From JARBAU01 sp040414675 (GTDB taxonomy: Archaea; Thermoproteota; Nitrososphaeria; Nitrososphaerales; Nitrososphaeraceae): DNA of 11,540 nt. Where the stretch lies: contig JBEDUN010000078.1 of NCBI GenBank assembly GCA_040414675.1, positions 1 through 11,540 of the forward strand. The letters are read 5' to 3'. The position numbers were made by a program, and so were the translations under genes. Within the stretch, counting starts at the first letter, position 1. Each line of letters opens with the position of its first letter. Positions 1 to 6,755 of this stretch are shown here, piece after piece. The notes under the pieces were generated by a model. That model did not search any database, was not told the DNA's origin, and saw only the letters and a program-made list of their open reading frames with translations.

Positions 1-290
1 TTAGTGATTGTCTTGGCCAGAAATTGGTTTGCTACTTACTATCTCTGCAATCTGATGTAATAAGAACTACTACAACTCCAGTTAATCTGCTCCTTGAGTA
101 TGATAAATTCCAGACAATTTTGGTAAATACGTGCTTGCGAGAATGCATATCAAAAGCTAGTTACTTGCAGTAATTACTTGATAAAGAGAGCGTCGTATTC
201 TAATCTTAATATCTACTATCTTTTCGCCAACGTGTTATTGGAGAACTTGTAGGTATTATGTTTCCAACTCAAATATGTCCATACCAATAG
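1..290. other. Left edge, no gene recognised
   Basis: All three minus frames and the obvious plus frames are interrupted by stops. The longest minus-strand frame with an ATG (about 38 codons, ending near position 13) resembles nothing I recognise. No tRNA-like T-arm, repeat array or clear hairpin was seen. The stretch may be spacer or the decayed end of a gene lying further left. Confidence 0.4.
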
Positions 291-563
291 TTAACATACT
301 GATGTAATCACAATAGGGCGACTCAAAAGTACATTGGTACGGCATTCAACAAGAATCTTATACTCCACTATATCGACGCGATCAAATTGGAATCTATTCA
401 ATATGATTTTAAGCAAAGAATTAAAGGCATTCCCCTTAAGAGAGTTCGTGGAGACGCTAACATACTCACATCCATTAGCTGAGCAATGGATAAAATATTG
501 ATCATGAATAGGATATATGCTTCGTCCCAATAGACCGGGAGTAAGTAAGGTCTGGATTTTCAC
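291..563 (-). CDS. Small hypothetical protein (90 aa), doubtful
   Basis: An open frame of 90 codons with a GTG start at 563-561. The predicted protein is soluble, with no signal peptide or membrane segment. It has three cysteines (HCSANGC near the middle and a C-terminal cysteine) and matches no family I recognise. A perfect 7-bp inverted repeat (550-556 with 574-580) brackets the proposed start and could be an operator or a chance palindrome. Support is length and balanced composition only. In DNA this AT-rich a 90-codon frame is uncommon but not decisive, so a spurious ORF remains possible. If real, it is transcribed divergently from the NikR-like gene, whose regulatory repeat starts about 75 bases away. 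Confidence 0.3.
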   Translation of the reverse strand: MKIQTLLTPGLLGRSIYPIHDQYFIHCSANGCEYVSVSTNSLKGNAFNSLLKIILNRFQFDRVDIVEYKILVECRTNVLLSRPIVITSVC

Positions 564-638
564 CTAATGATTGTCCAGACTTTTCAGGTCTATGATACTC
601 CTGTACCCTTGTATTTGTACATTCGTCTGACATATTAG

Positions 639-687
639 CTCACTTCATAAAACATTAAAAATTCCAGTATCTATTATATGAAGTGAG
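639..687 (+). promoter_or_regulatory. Perfect 11-bp inverted repeat flanking the TATA-like box of the NikR-like gene
   Basis: The arms CTCACTTCATA (639-649) and TATGAAGTGAG (677-687) are perfect reverse complements separated by 27 bases. A TATA-like TTAAAAAT lies between them at 655-662, about 28-35 bases before the TTG start at 690. A dimeric or tetrameric repressor bound to both arms would cover the promoter and start site, so autoregulation by the adjacent NikR-type protein is the simplest inference. The half-site TATGA recalls the GTATGA half-site of enterobacterial NikR operators, but its orientation and spacing differ. Identity as a NikR site is therefore unproven. Confidence 0.6.
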
Positions 688-689
688 AA

Positions 690-1136
690 TTGAAGAAGAA
701 ATATCTGCTTAGTGACTATAAAAAAAGACAACCTGTCACAAGAATAAGTATGTCATTACCTACCAAATTATTAGTAGAATTTGATAAGAGTATGTTGAAA
801 TCCGGGTATACTGATAGGTCTAAGGCACTTCAAACTGCAATTCATTCATTTGTAAATGATTATGATTGGAATACAGGTGAAAAAGAGTTTGGAGCAGGTG
901 CAATAATAATTGTATATGATAATCATATCTACAATCAAGATGAAAAATCAATTCAGGTCCAACACGAATATCAAGATGTTATTGGTGCGACGACCCATTT
1001 ACATTTACAAGGAGATAACTGCTTGGAAACTATCATGGTGAGGGGGGAGATTAGAAAAATAAAGGAATTGACCAAATACTTGTCGGAGAATCGTGGTATT
1101 AAAAGTTTAAAACTCCACTTTGTAACGACATTTTAA
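690..1136 (+). CDS. nikR: NikR-type ribbon-helix-helix metal-responsive regulator
   Basis: A 148-aa transcription factor of the NikR family. Residues 16-58 form the ribbon-helix-helix DNA-binding domain (strand VTRISMSLP, then two helices), and residues 68-146 form the ACT-like metal-binding and tetramerisation domain. His92, His103, His105 and Cys111 have exactly the spacing (11, 2, 6) of the nickel ligands His76, His87, His89 and Cys95 of E. coli NikR, so metal sensing should be intact. The TTG start at 690 is chosen because the first in-frame ATG (750) would cut into the DNA-contacting strand, while an ATG at 678 meets a stop after two codons. GTGAG just upstream may act as a ribosome site. 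The gene precedes a Znu/Tro-type importer and probably controls it and itself. The family normally senses nickel; the metal here is inferred, not shown. Confidence 0.88.
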   Translation: MKKKYLLSDYKKRQPVTRISMSLPTKLLVEFDKSMLKSGYTDRSKALQTAIHSFVNDYDWNTGEKEFGAGAIIIVYDNHIYNQDEKSIQVQHEYQDVIGATTHLHLQGDNCLETIMVRGEIRKIKELTKYLSENRGIKSLKLHFVTTF

Positions 1137-1337
1137 TAATAATATTTGGCGGGCTCATCGGACCAATACAATAAATTCACACACGATACATTTCTCAAGT
1201 GTTGTAAAGTGTATAGTCGAACATATATTTTCAATCGGTATGGCACAAGAATTGCATTATTTAAATTCGATTTGCTCTCATTAGATCAGACTACTATAGA
1301 TGAACTATAATGTCAGTCAACATCCAAATCGTTTAAA

Positions 1338-1357
1338 CATTGGTCATCGAACCAATG
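1338..1357 (+). other. Stem-loop, 7-bp perfect arms
   Basis: CATTGGT (1338-1344) pairs with ACCAATG (1351-1357) around the loop CATCGA. It is preceded by the palindrome GTTTAAAC at 1331-1338. There is no following T-run, so it does not look like an intrinsic terminator. It may be an operator or an RNA structure. Confidence 0.35.
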
Positions 1358-1495
1358 AAATTAGCACACTTTTGACATGTGATTGAAGTTTATCATGAAT
1401 TGACAGTCTTTCTAAAGAACATGTCTTGATGTTTTTCTACTAGTAAACTCCTTGACAGTAATAATCCTGAAAGCTAGCACAGCCATAGTATTTTC

Positions 1496-1516
1496 ACAAT
1501 TCTTACTCAGAATTGT
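1496..1516 (+). other. Stem-loop, 8-bp perfect arms
   Basis: ACAATTCT (1496-1503) pairs with AGAATTGT (1509-1516) around the loop TACTC. It lies about 120 bases upstream of the binding-protein start and has no T-run after it. It could be a regulator-binding palindrome for the importer promoter; nothing in the sequence decides this. Confidence 0.4.
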
Positions 1517-1605
1517 CACGATTGAATATTACTAAATGGCATGATAATGATATATGATACTAATAAATGCAAATATGTTAATAGTGATTATTACTAAGGT
1601 TAAAA

Positions 1606-1641
1606 CTTTTAATACTGCTCCTTTCAAATAATATGAAATGA
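1606..1641 (+). promoter_or_regulatory. Probable promoter and operator-like box of the importer
   Basis: A TATA-like CTTTTAATAC sits at 1606-1615, about 23-32 bases before the ATG at 1638, as expected for a leaderless archaeal transcript. Between it and the start lies the imperfect inverted repeat TCCTTTCA (1619-1626) / TGAAATGA (1634-1641). The right half, with its flanking TA, reads TATGAAATGA and differs at one base from TATGAAGTGA in the repeat before the NikR-like gene. Both copies sit at or just before the start codon. A shared regulator is inferred. Confidence 0.45.
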
Positions 1642-2714
1642 CATTTAATAGGCTCATTTCAGCAAGTGCGTTACTACCGTTAATATTGAGCCTTCTTGAT
1701 GTCTCTATCGGTGCAAATGCCGCTGTCATATCACATAATTTAAAGAGTACTACATTTTCAGTCACTATGAATTCCCCGGGCACAATTGGTATAAATAAAC
1801 CTGCAAATACTAGAGTCCTGAATGTTGTCACCTCAGTTGCACCAATTGCTAATATTATCAAAAACATAGGAGGAGATAAAATCCAACTTACCCAATTAAT
1901 TCCAGATGGCGTGGATTCTCACACGTTTGAACTGACTCCATCTGGGGCAGTAAAAGTGCAGAATGCAGATTTAGTAATCATCAATGGATTACATTTAGAA
2001 TCTGGTGTGGAAAGGATTTCAAATGCTTCTAGGGCACATAATCCAAATCAACAACTCCTTAAGCTTGCAGATAATACGATAAATAAAAATCAATGGATAT
2101 ATGATTTTAGTTTTCCAAAAGACAAAGGTGATCCCAATCCTCACCTCTGGTTAAATGTCGCAAATGCTATGAATTACGCTATTCTAACTAAAAATAAATT
2201 AATCCAGATAGATCCAGTAAATGCCGCATATTACAGGAGTAATACAGATAGATACCTTGTTCTATTAAAGAAGCTAGATTTAGGAATAAAGAGTGCAATA
2301 CAAACAATCCCACCTCAAAATAGAAAACTGCTTACTTATCATGATTCTTGGGCATATTTTGCACCAAGATATGGCATGGTCGTTATTGGTGCAGTTCAAC
2401 CGTCTGACTTTGGAGAGCCAAGACCTCAGGAAGTCGCTAAACTAATTGATCAAGTAAGAAACGAGAAAGTGCCTGCACTTTTTGGTTCTGAAGTATTTCC
2501 GAGTAAAGTAATGGATCAGATAGGCAAAGAAGGAAATGTAAAATACGTGACAACACTAGCTGATGATGTCTTACCTGGAAAGCCAACTGATTCAAATCAT
2601 ACATACGTAGGAATGATGTTAGAGGATATGTATGGAATGATAATCCCACTTGGTGGTAAAGTCTCCACCTTATCTGGAATTGATCCTGCAAATACCTATG
2701 TGCTCATTAAATGA
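1638..2714 (+). CDS. znuA: Metal ABC importer, substrate-binding protein (ZnuA/TroA family)
   Basis: A 358-aa extracytoplasmic binding protein of the cluster A-I (ZnuA/TroA/PsaA) type, which delivers a divalent transition metal to the ABC permease. Residues 1-28 are a signal peptide or anchor (hydrophobic stretch at 7-25), followed by a Ser/Thr-rich linker to about residue 57 and then the family start LNVVTSVAPIANIIKNIGG. Metal ligands expected for the family are visible: His95 (DSHTFE), His169 (NPHLW), His235 (TYHDSW) and an acidic ligand, Asp309 or Asp310 (LADD). The His-rich charged loop of proteobacterial ZnuA is absent. The ATG at 1638 gives a normal export signal. Its stop overlaps the ATG of a 46-codon ORF, and the ATPase and permease genes follow, so an operon is clear. 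Zinc, manganese or nickel specificity cannot be told apart from sequence. Confidence 0.9.
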   Translation: MTFNRLISASALLPLILSLLDVSIGANAAVISHNLKSTTFSVTMNSPGTIGINKPANTRVLNVVTSVAPIANIIKNIGGDKIQLTQLIPDGVDSHTFELTPSGAVKVQNADLVIINGLHLESGVERISNASRAHNPNQQLLKLADNTINKNQWIYDFSFPKDKGDPNPHLWLNVANAMNYAILTKNKLIQIDPVNAAYYRSNTDRYLVLLKKLDLGIKSAIQTIPPQNRKLLTYHDSWAYFAPRYGMVVIGAVQPSDFGEPRPQEVAKLIDQVRNEKVPALFGSEVFPSKVMDQIGKEGNVKYVTTLADDVLPGKPTDSNHTYVGMMLEDMYGMIIPLGGKVSTLSGIDPANTYVLIK

Positions 2715-2851
2715 TGAAGATGATGATTATGATAATGCAATTGACCAGATTCAAGAATTATCATATGGTCGAGCATTATTTTTCTCTTCAGAAGTGTAGA
2801 GTAGAAGAGATTGTTGATGATTGCGATTTAAGGACAAGGATGGATCTTTAA
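2711..2851 (+). CDS. Possible 46-aa coupled small protein between binding protein and ATPase
   Basis: A frame starting ATGATGAAG runs 46 codons. Its ATG (2711-2713) overlaps the TGA of znuA (2712-2714) as ATGA, and its TAA (2849-2851) overlaps the ATG of the ATPase at 2851 as TAATG. Such exact overlap at both ends is typical of translationally coupled genes. The product begins MMKMMIMIM and then has two His, two Cys and an acidic end (VEEIVDDCD); it matches no known family. Against it: the Met-rich start is produced by a simple ATGATG repeat, and another frame (ATG 2698, stop 2797-2799, 33 codons, acidic DEDDDYD) reads at least as well. It may only be a coupling device, or chance. Confidence 0.35.
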   Translation: MMKMMIMIMQLTRFKNYHMVEHYFSLQKCRVEEIVDDCDLRTRMDL

Positions 2852-3810
2852 TGGGACACAAATCATTACATGAAAATAAGGAAGTAGAAAACCAATATCA
2901 TGAAACTAGATCAGCAGAAAATCTACTCTCCATAAGGAAATTGGAATTTGGTTATCTTCCACATAAGCCAGTCCTTGAAGACGTAAATCTCGATATTCCC
3001 AAAGGAAGATTTTTGGGTTTATTAGGACCCAGCGGATCAGGCAAATCTACATTACTGAAAATCATTATCGGGCTTCATAGGCCGTGGCATGGCTATATTC
3101 AATATGGTTCTGAAAAGATAAATTACACAAAAACCGTCAAATCTATCTCAAGTTCAGCGGCGTCATATTTTGTGAGACCTATTAAGACTTTAATAGGCAA
3201 CGTCTTTTCTTCAATTGGATATGTTCCACAGATTGAAAGCGTAGATTGGAATTTTCCTGTTACTGTTACCGAGGTGGTTGGGATGGGGATTTGGAACCGA
3301 TCAGGTTTCTATCCTTGGATTAGCAAAAATGACAAAGAAAGAATACAGTCTGTGCTTGGCACCTTGGGGATTGCAGAATATGCAAAAAGACAAATAAGAG
3401 AGTTATCCGGTGGAGAACAACAGAGGGTTTTCCTTGCAAGAGCATTGATCAGCAATCCACTAATTCTGATATTGGATGAACCAACCTCTGGGGTAGATTA
3501 CAACACCCGAGAGAAAATTTTCACAATCTTGACTGACCTGAATTCTAAAGGGATGACTATAATCATGACTACACATGACATTACTGGTTTGGGTAAGCGT
3601 CTTCCTTGGGTGGTATGCATAAATAAAAGCATAATTTCACAGGGACCTCCAAATGATGTTCTCACTCAAGAAAATTTACTAAAGACATATGGATTATCAA
3701 GAGATATTTGTAATTTGATAGACGATAGGGAAACTTCTATTTCTAATCCTGCCATAACAGACGGTAGTAGACATAATCATTTTCACGTAGAATCGGAGAA
3801 AGAGTCATAA
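2851..3810 (+). CDS. znuC: Metal ABC importer, ATP-binding protein (ZnuC/TroB family)
   Basis: A 319-aa cytoplasmic ATPase that powers the importer. In order it has Walker A GPSGSGKST (residues 59-67), Q-loop YVPQ (Gln127), signature LSGGEQQR (185-192), Walker B LILILDEP (204-211) and the switch His in TTHD (His242). All catalytic elements are intact. It is longer than a typical ZnuC (about 250 aa). The extra length is a charged N-terminal lead, an insert of about 30 residues between strand and Q-loop, and a polar C-terminal tail containing RHNHFH. The ATG at 2851 is preferred because it overlaps the preceding small ORF and follows AAGGATGG; a TTG at 2821 would add 10 residues. The permease start lies one base after its stop. 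Confidence 0.92.
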   Translation: MGHKSLHENKEVENQYHETRSAENLLSIRKLEFGYLPHKPVLEDVNLDIPKGRFLGLLGPSGSGKSTLLKIIIGLHRPWHGYIQYGSEKINYTKTVKSISSSAASYFVRPIKTLIGNVFSSIGYVPQIESVDWNFPVTVTEVVGMGIWNRSGFYPWISKNDKERIQSVLGTLGIAEYAKRQIRELSGGEQQRVFLARALISNPLILILDEPTSGVDYNTREKIFTILTDLNSKGMTIIMTTHDITGLGKRLPWVVCINKSIISQGPPNDVLTQENLLKTYGLSRDICNLIDDRETSISNPAITDGSRHNHFHVESEKES

Positions 3811-3811
3811 G

Positions 3812-4699
3812 ATGGATTTCTTAACCCCGTTTGATTACGAGTTTTTCACAAGGGGGATTGTTGCTGCAGTACTAGTAGGAGGGATATGTGGACTAATAGG
3901 AGTTTATATAGTTTTGAGAGGAATGAGCTACATAGGACATGGTATGTCCCATGCCGTATTTGGTGGTGCGGTTGTAAGTTATGTAATCGGATTTAATTAT
4001 TATGTGGGAGCAGCGATTTGGGGATTTCTATCTGCGGTTCTTATAAATGAAATAAGCAGACGCAGAAAAATCAAGGCTGATGCAGCGATCGGTGTAGTAA
4101 CGACAGCGGGATTTGCAATAGGTGTCTTGTTCATTACAGCAGCGCAAAGCTTTCATAGAAATTTTGAAGCTATTTTATTTGGTAATATTCTTGGCATAAC
4201 TGATCAAGACTTGTATGTTATTATTACGGTTTCAATATTGGCCGTAATATTTGTCTTTTTCTTTCAGAAAAGACTGTTGTTTGTGCTATTTGATAAGGAA
4301 ACAGCTAGAGTATATGGGGTAAGAACCGAAATTCTCGAGATAGTATTTGCTCTAGTATTGGCATTGGTTGTAATAGCTTCAATGAACAGCATCGGGGTGA
4401 CCCTACTGGCAGCTGCAATTGTGGCGCCTGCCATTTCAGCTAGAATGCTTACAAATAATTTTCTCAGAATGATAATACTTTCATCAGTAATTGGCATAGT
4501 AACGGCGTTTCTTGGTATGTACTCCAGCTTCTTTTTTGATACAGCATCTGGCTCAACCATTGTACTTTTTGGAGCTGGTGCATTCGGAGTTAGCGCTCTA
4601 TATGCCTTTATACGTAAATCCTACCATTCACATTCGCATGGTCCTATCAAACATACACATCCTCATCTTCATACTGATAAACACTTGCACAAACACTAA
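3812..4699 (+). CDS. znuB: Metal ABC importer, permease with His-rich tail (ZnuB/TroC family)
   Basis: A 295-aa integral membrane subunit of the importer. Hydrophobic segments suggest seven to nine membrane helices. The family pattern RGMSYIGHGMSHAVFGG (residues 36-52) is clear, as is the cytoplasmic coupling region around DAAIGVVTTAGFAIGV. The ORF starts one base after the ATPase stop, with GGAGAAAG in the ATPase 3' end as a plausible ribosome site. The last 24 residues carry 10 histidines (272, 274, 276, 281, 283, 285, 287, 291, 293, 295), mostly as alternating HxH. Such tails bind Zn, Ni or Cu in other proteins and may buffer or sense metal beside the pore; that role is inferred. The gene is the last of the operon, and an insertion sequence lies about 150 bp downstream. 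Confidence 0.93.
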   Translation: MDFLTPFDYEFFTRGIVAAVLVGGICGLIGVYIVLRGMSYIGHGMSHAVFGGAVVSYVIGFNYYVGAAIWGFLSAVLINEISRRRKIKADAAIGVVTTAGFAIGVLFITAAQSFHRNFEAILFGNILGITDQDLYVIITVSILAVIFVFFFQKRLLFVLFDKETARVYGVRTEILEIVFALVLALVVIASMNSIGVTLLAAAIVAPAISARMLTNNFLRMIILSSVIGIVTAFLGMYSSFFFDTASGSTIVLFGAGAFGVSALYAFIRKSYHSHSHGPIKHTHPHLHTDKHLHKH

Positions 4700-4857
4700 A
4701 TTGAAAACGAGATTTGGTCAATCAATGCGTAATGAAATAATTCACTAATTTGAATTAGCTCATATCTTTGTTAATCATACTCTCAGAAAGACTAGTTTAC
4801 TTAGAAGGATCTTCTACAGAACCAGTATGTATTTTATTGATTAGACATTAAATAATT

Positions 4858-4870
4858 GAGACCTGGGCAT
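4858..4870 (+). repeat. Left terminal inverted repeat of the IS
   Basis: GAGACCTGGGCAT matches the reversed right end at 11 of 13 positions. ACCTGG (4861-4866) can also pair with CCAGGT (4874-4879), making a small subterminal hairpin present only at this end. Confidence 0.85.
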
Positions 4871-4912
4871 ATTCCAGGTTCATGTTTTATATGTATAATG
4901 AATTAGAATAAA

Positions 4913-4972
4913 GCTATCCTTTGAGTGTCTGAATTTGTGATGAAACATAATCAAACATTCCCAAAGGATAGC
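4913..4972 (+). repeat. 11-bp inverted repeat inside the IS, upstream of the transposase
   Basis: GCTATCCTTTG (4913-4923) and CAAAGGATAGC (4962-4972) are perfect reverse complements with 38 bases between. They lie between the left end and the transposase start. They may be a transposase-binding site, or an RNA stem that blocks translation from read-through transcripts, as known for other insertion sequences. Neither role is shown. Confidence 0.55.
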
Positions 4973-5015
4973 ATGTGGTAGTAAATGTGAATCTATTCTT
5001 TTTAGTATTCTGTAT

Positions 5016-5987
5016 TTGATAGGTTTGATACCGTGGCCTAATCCAAGACGAAGAAGAAGAGGCAGACCATATGTCTATTCTCCTACTGTAATTCTGAGAT
5101 GTTTCATAGTCAGGTTATGGTTTAGATTGGATTCTAACAATGCATTACATGAATTCCTGGAATTGGATTATCCATATAATAAGAAGATAATGAAAAGATG
5201 TGGTCTTACCCAAATACCAGACAGGCGAACATTTGATAGACGACTTAAGACCATATCCTTAGACATCAAAGAAAGAATTACTGTCATGAACTGCTTGTTT
5301 GTAGAAGAAAAGATGATAGATCCATGCATTGTTGCTATAGATAGTACGTTACTGAAAGCCAAAGGACATGTTTGGCACAAATCATCTATGAACAAGGGTA
5401 TAGTACCATGTTCTGGCATAGATACTGACGCAAGATGGGGATTCAGTCATACTAAAGGATGGATATTTGGTTACAAACTACATATGATATCAAGTACTGG
5501 TTCTATCATAGTCCCATTAGCAGCGGATGTTACAACTGCTAATGTACAAGATAATCAAATGTACAATCCGATTATATCATCATCATCAATATCATCATCA
5601 ACTCTATCTTCAGAAACATGTTTTATCATAGGTGATTCTGGGTATGATGACCATAAACTATATGATTTGAGTACTAAAAGAGGATTTGAACTGGTATGCC
5701 CAGTACAAAGATATGAACATACTCCTACTGATAAACTAGATCTTATACAATTCTATGAATCTGAATTAGGACAGGCTATTTACTCTTGGAGAAGTAAATC
5801 GATAGAACCACTAATAGAACATATTAAATCTGTTTTTAGAATAGATCCATTACCGGTAAGAGGCTATCAGAAGGCTGCTGGAATAGTGCTTCTGTCAATA
5901 CTACTATATCAGATCCTTGTCTACTACAATTGTAAAAACAAATGTAATCAACGACCAAAATCAATCAAACACATGTTGTGTAGTTAA
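5016..5987 (+). CDS. IS5-like DDE transposase (323 aa)
   Basis: Catalyses cut-and-paste movement of the surrounding element. Residues 9-18 are strongly basic (NPRRRRRGRP) and begin the N-terminal DNA-binding domain. The RNase H-like core carries Asp109 (AIDSTLLKAKG), Asp207 (IGDSGYDD) and Glu264, which keeps the family E(x6)K spacing to Lys271. A hydrophobic C-terminal helix (286-304) closes the fold. A run of serines at 188-199 is encoded by a TCA microsatellite lying between the second strand region and Asp207. No ATG is available: the frame is open upstream to 4944, and TTG at 5016 (or TTG 5025) is the likely start, without a clear ribosome site. No frameshift or stop interrupts it. Confidence 0.88.
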   Translation: MIGLIPWPNPRRRRRGRPYVYSPTVILRCFIVRLWFRLDSNNALHEFLELDYPYNKKIMKRCGLTQIPDRRTFDRRLKTISLDIKERITVMNCLFVEEKMIDPCIVAIDSTLLKAKGHVWHKSSMNKGIVPCSGIDTDARWGFSHTKGWIFGYKLHMISSTGSIIVPLAADVTTANVQDNQMYNPIISSSSISSSTLSSETCFIIGDSGYDDHKLYDLSTKRGFELVCPVQRYEHTPTDKLDLIQFYESELGQAIYSWRSKSIEPLIEHIKSVFRIDPLPVRGYQKAAGIVLLSILLYQILVYYNCKNKCNQRPKSIKHMLCS

Positions 5988-6027
5988 TACGCTACTAAAT
6001 AATACATGAAAGATACAGAATATAATT

Positions 6028-6040
6028 ATGCCCAAGCCTC
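6028..6040 (-). repeat. Right terminal inverted repeat of the IS
   Basis: Reads GAGGCTTGGGCAT on the minus strand. It matches the left end at 11 of 13 positions and is followed by the second copy of AAATAATT. Confidence 0.85.
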
Positions 6041-6106
6041 AAATAATTATAACTCTTCATAATTCCTTGTTTTCATTATCCACTAGCTTGACAATAGTTT
6101 ATAATC

Positions 6107-6496
6107 GTGTCTAGCCTATTCACAAAATTTTATATCACTTTGAGTAGATCTTTTAGACATAGTTGTCTTAAATTGAAGCAAAAGATTCCTCAAAGGTACA
6201 TTGAGAACTATGACAAAATACAAATCAATATTGGCATGTATGACGTGCTTAAGATGAAATTAGAGGATTATTACAAGACATTGATAAATATTAGTGGCAT
6301 TGATTACCAACCACATTTTATAAAGACAAGGCAGTACCAAATAAATTTTATTAGATTCATACACAAATATAAGGTCTATGTAGCAGCCATTATTGAGAAT
6401 CTGGCTAATCCCATCTCGATTTGTCTGTTTGAAACTCTGCATTTTAGGATTTCTGAAGCTGATATGTGGCAGCCACTATCAATAGGAATTGCCTAG
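6107..6496 (+). CDS. Hypothetical protein (129 aa), weak
   Basis: An open frame with a GTG start, about 60 bases past the IS. The product is basic and rich in Ile, Tyr and Lys. It has no signal peptide, no clear membrane helix and no motif I recognise. An ATG at codon 44 (6236) is an alternative start. An AT-rich stretch precedes it but no ribosome site is evident. It could be a real small protein, a fragment of a decayed gene, or a chance frame. Length is the only evidence. Confidence 0.3.
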   Translation: MSSLFTKFYITLSRSFRHSCLKLKQKIPQRYIENYDKIQINIGMYDVLKMKLEDYYKTLINISGIDYQPHFIKTRQYQINFIRFIHKYKVYVAAIIENLANPISICLFETLHFRISEADMWQPLSIGIA

Positions 6497-6736
6497 CCGT
6501 CTTTTCAACAGACTTTGAGTATGCAGCGCTCATTTATTGTAGAAGGATTGTCTATAATCAAGTGATTAGGTGTAAAGTAGTCCAAGCAAGTATCATCTAG
6601 AGTTTTCTTGTAGCTATTAATTATCAAATGAGTTATTAGAATGCGATCTCTCCAAATTAAAGCGCACTTGTTGCATTTATAACAGAGGAATGAAGATCGC
6701 GATTATTTGTAGTGTCGCTTTAATGTTCTTAGATTT

Positions 6737-6755
6737 AAATATGGAAAACATATTT
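6737..6755 (+). other. Stem-loop, 7-bp perfect arms
   Basis: AAATATG (6737-6743) pairs with CATATTT (6749-6755) around GAAAA, extendable by one G-U and one A-T pair. No gene borders it and its role is unknown. Confidence 0.3.

Larger units (their letters stand above)
1137..1637. other. 500-base spacer between regulator and importer; two perfect hairpins
   Basis: No coding frame is credible here. The spacer contains a 7-bp stem with a 6-base loop (1338-1357) and an 8-bp stem with a 5-base loop (1496-1516). A TCATCG(A/G)ACCAAT motif occurs near 1155 and again at 1346, the second copy forming part of the first hairpin. The last 35 bases hold the likely promoter of the importer. The length suggests that the regulator and importer are separate transcription units. 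Confidence 0.5.
4858..6040 (+). mobile_element. Complete IS5-like insertion sequence, 1183 bp
   Basis: The element is bounded by terminal inverted repeats GAGACCTGGGCAT (4858-4870) and, reversed, GAGGCTTGGGCAT (6028-6040), 11 of 13 identical. An 8-bp direct duplication lies immediately outside. It carries one DDE transposase. Among IS5-family groups, an 8-bp duplication is characteristic of the archaeal ISH1 group, so placement there is a reasonable inference. The ends, duplication and ORF are all intact, pointing to a recent and potentially active insertion. It landed between the importer and a gene-poor region without breaking a recognisable gene. Confidence 0.88.
4850..6048. repeat. 8-bp target-site duplication AAATAATT flanking the IS
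   Basis: AAATAATT occurs directly outside the left end (4850-4857) and directly outside the right end (6041-6048) of the element. This fixes both ends and shows that it arrived by transposition as a single unit. The span given runs from the first to the second copy. Confidence 0.88.
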
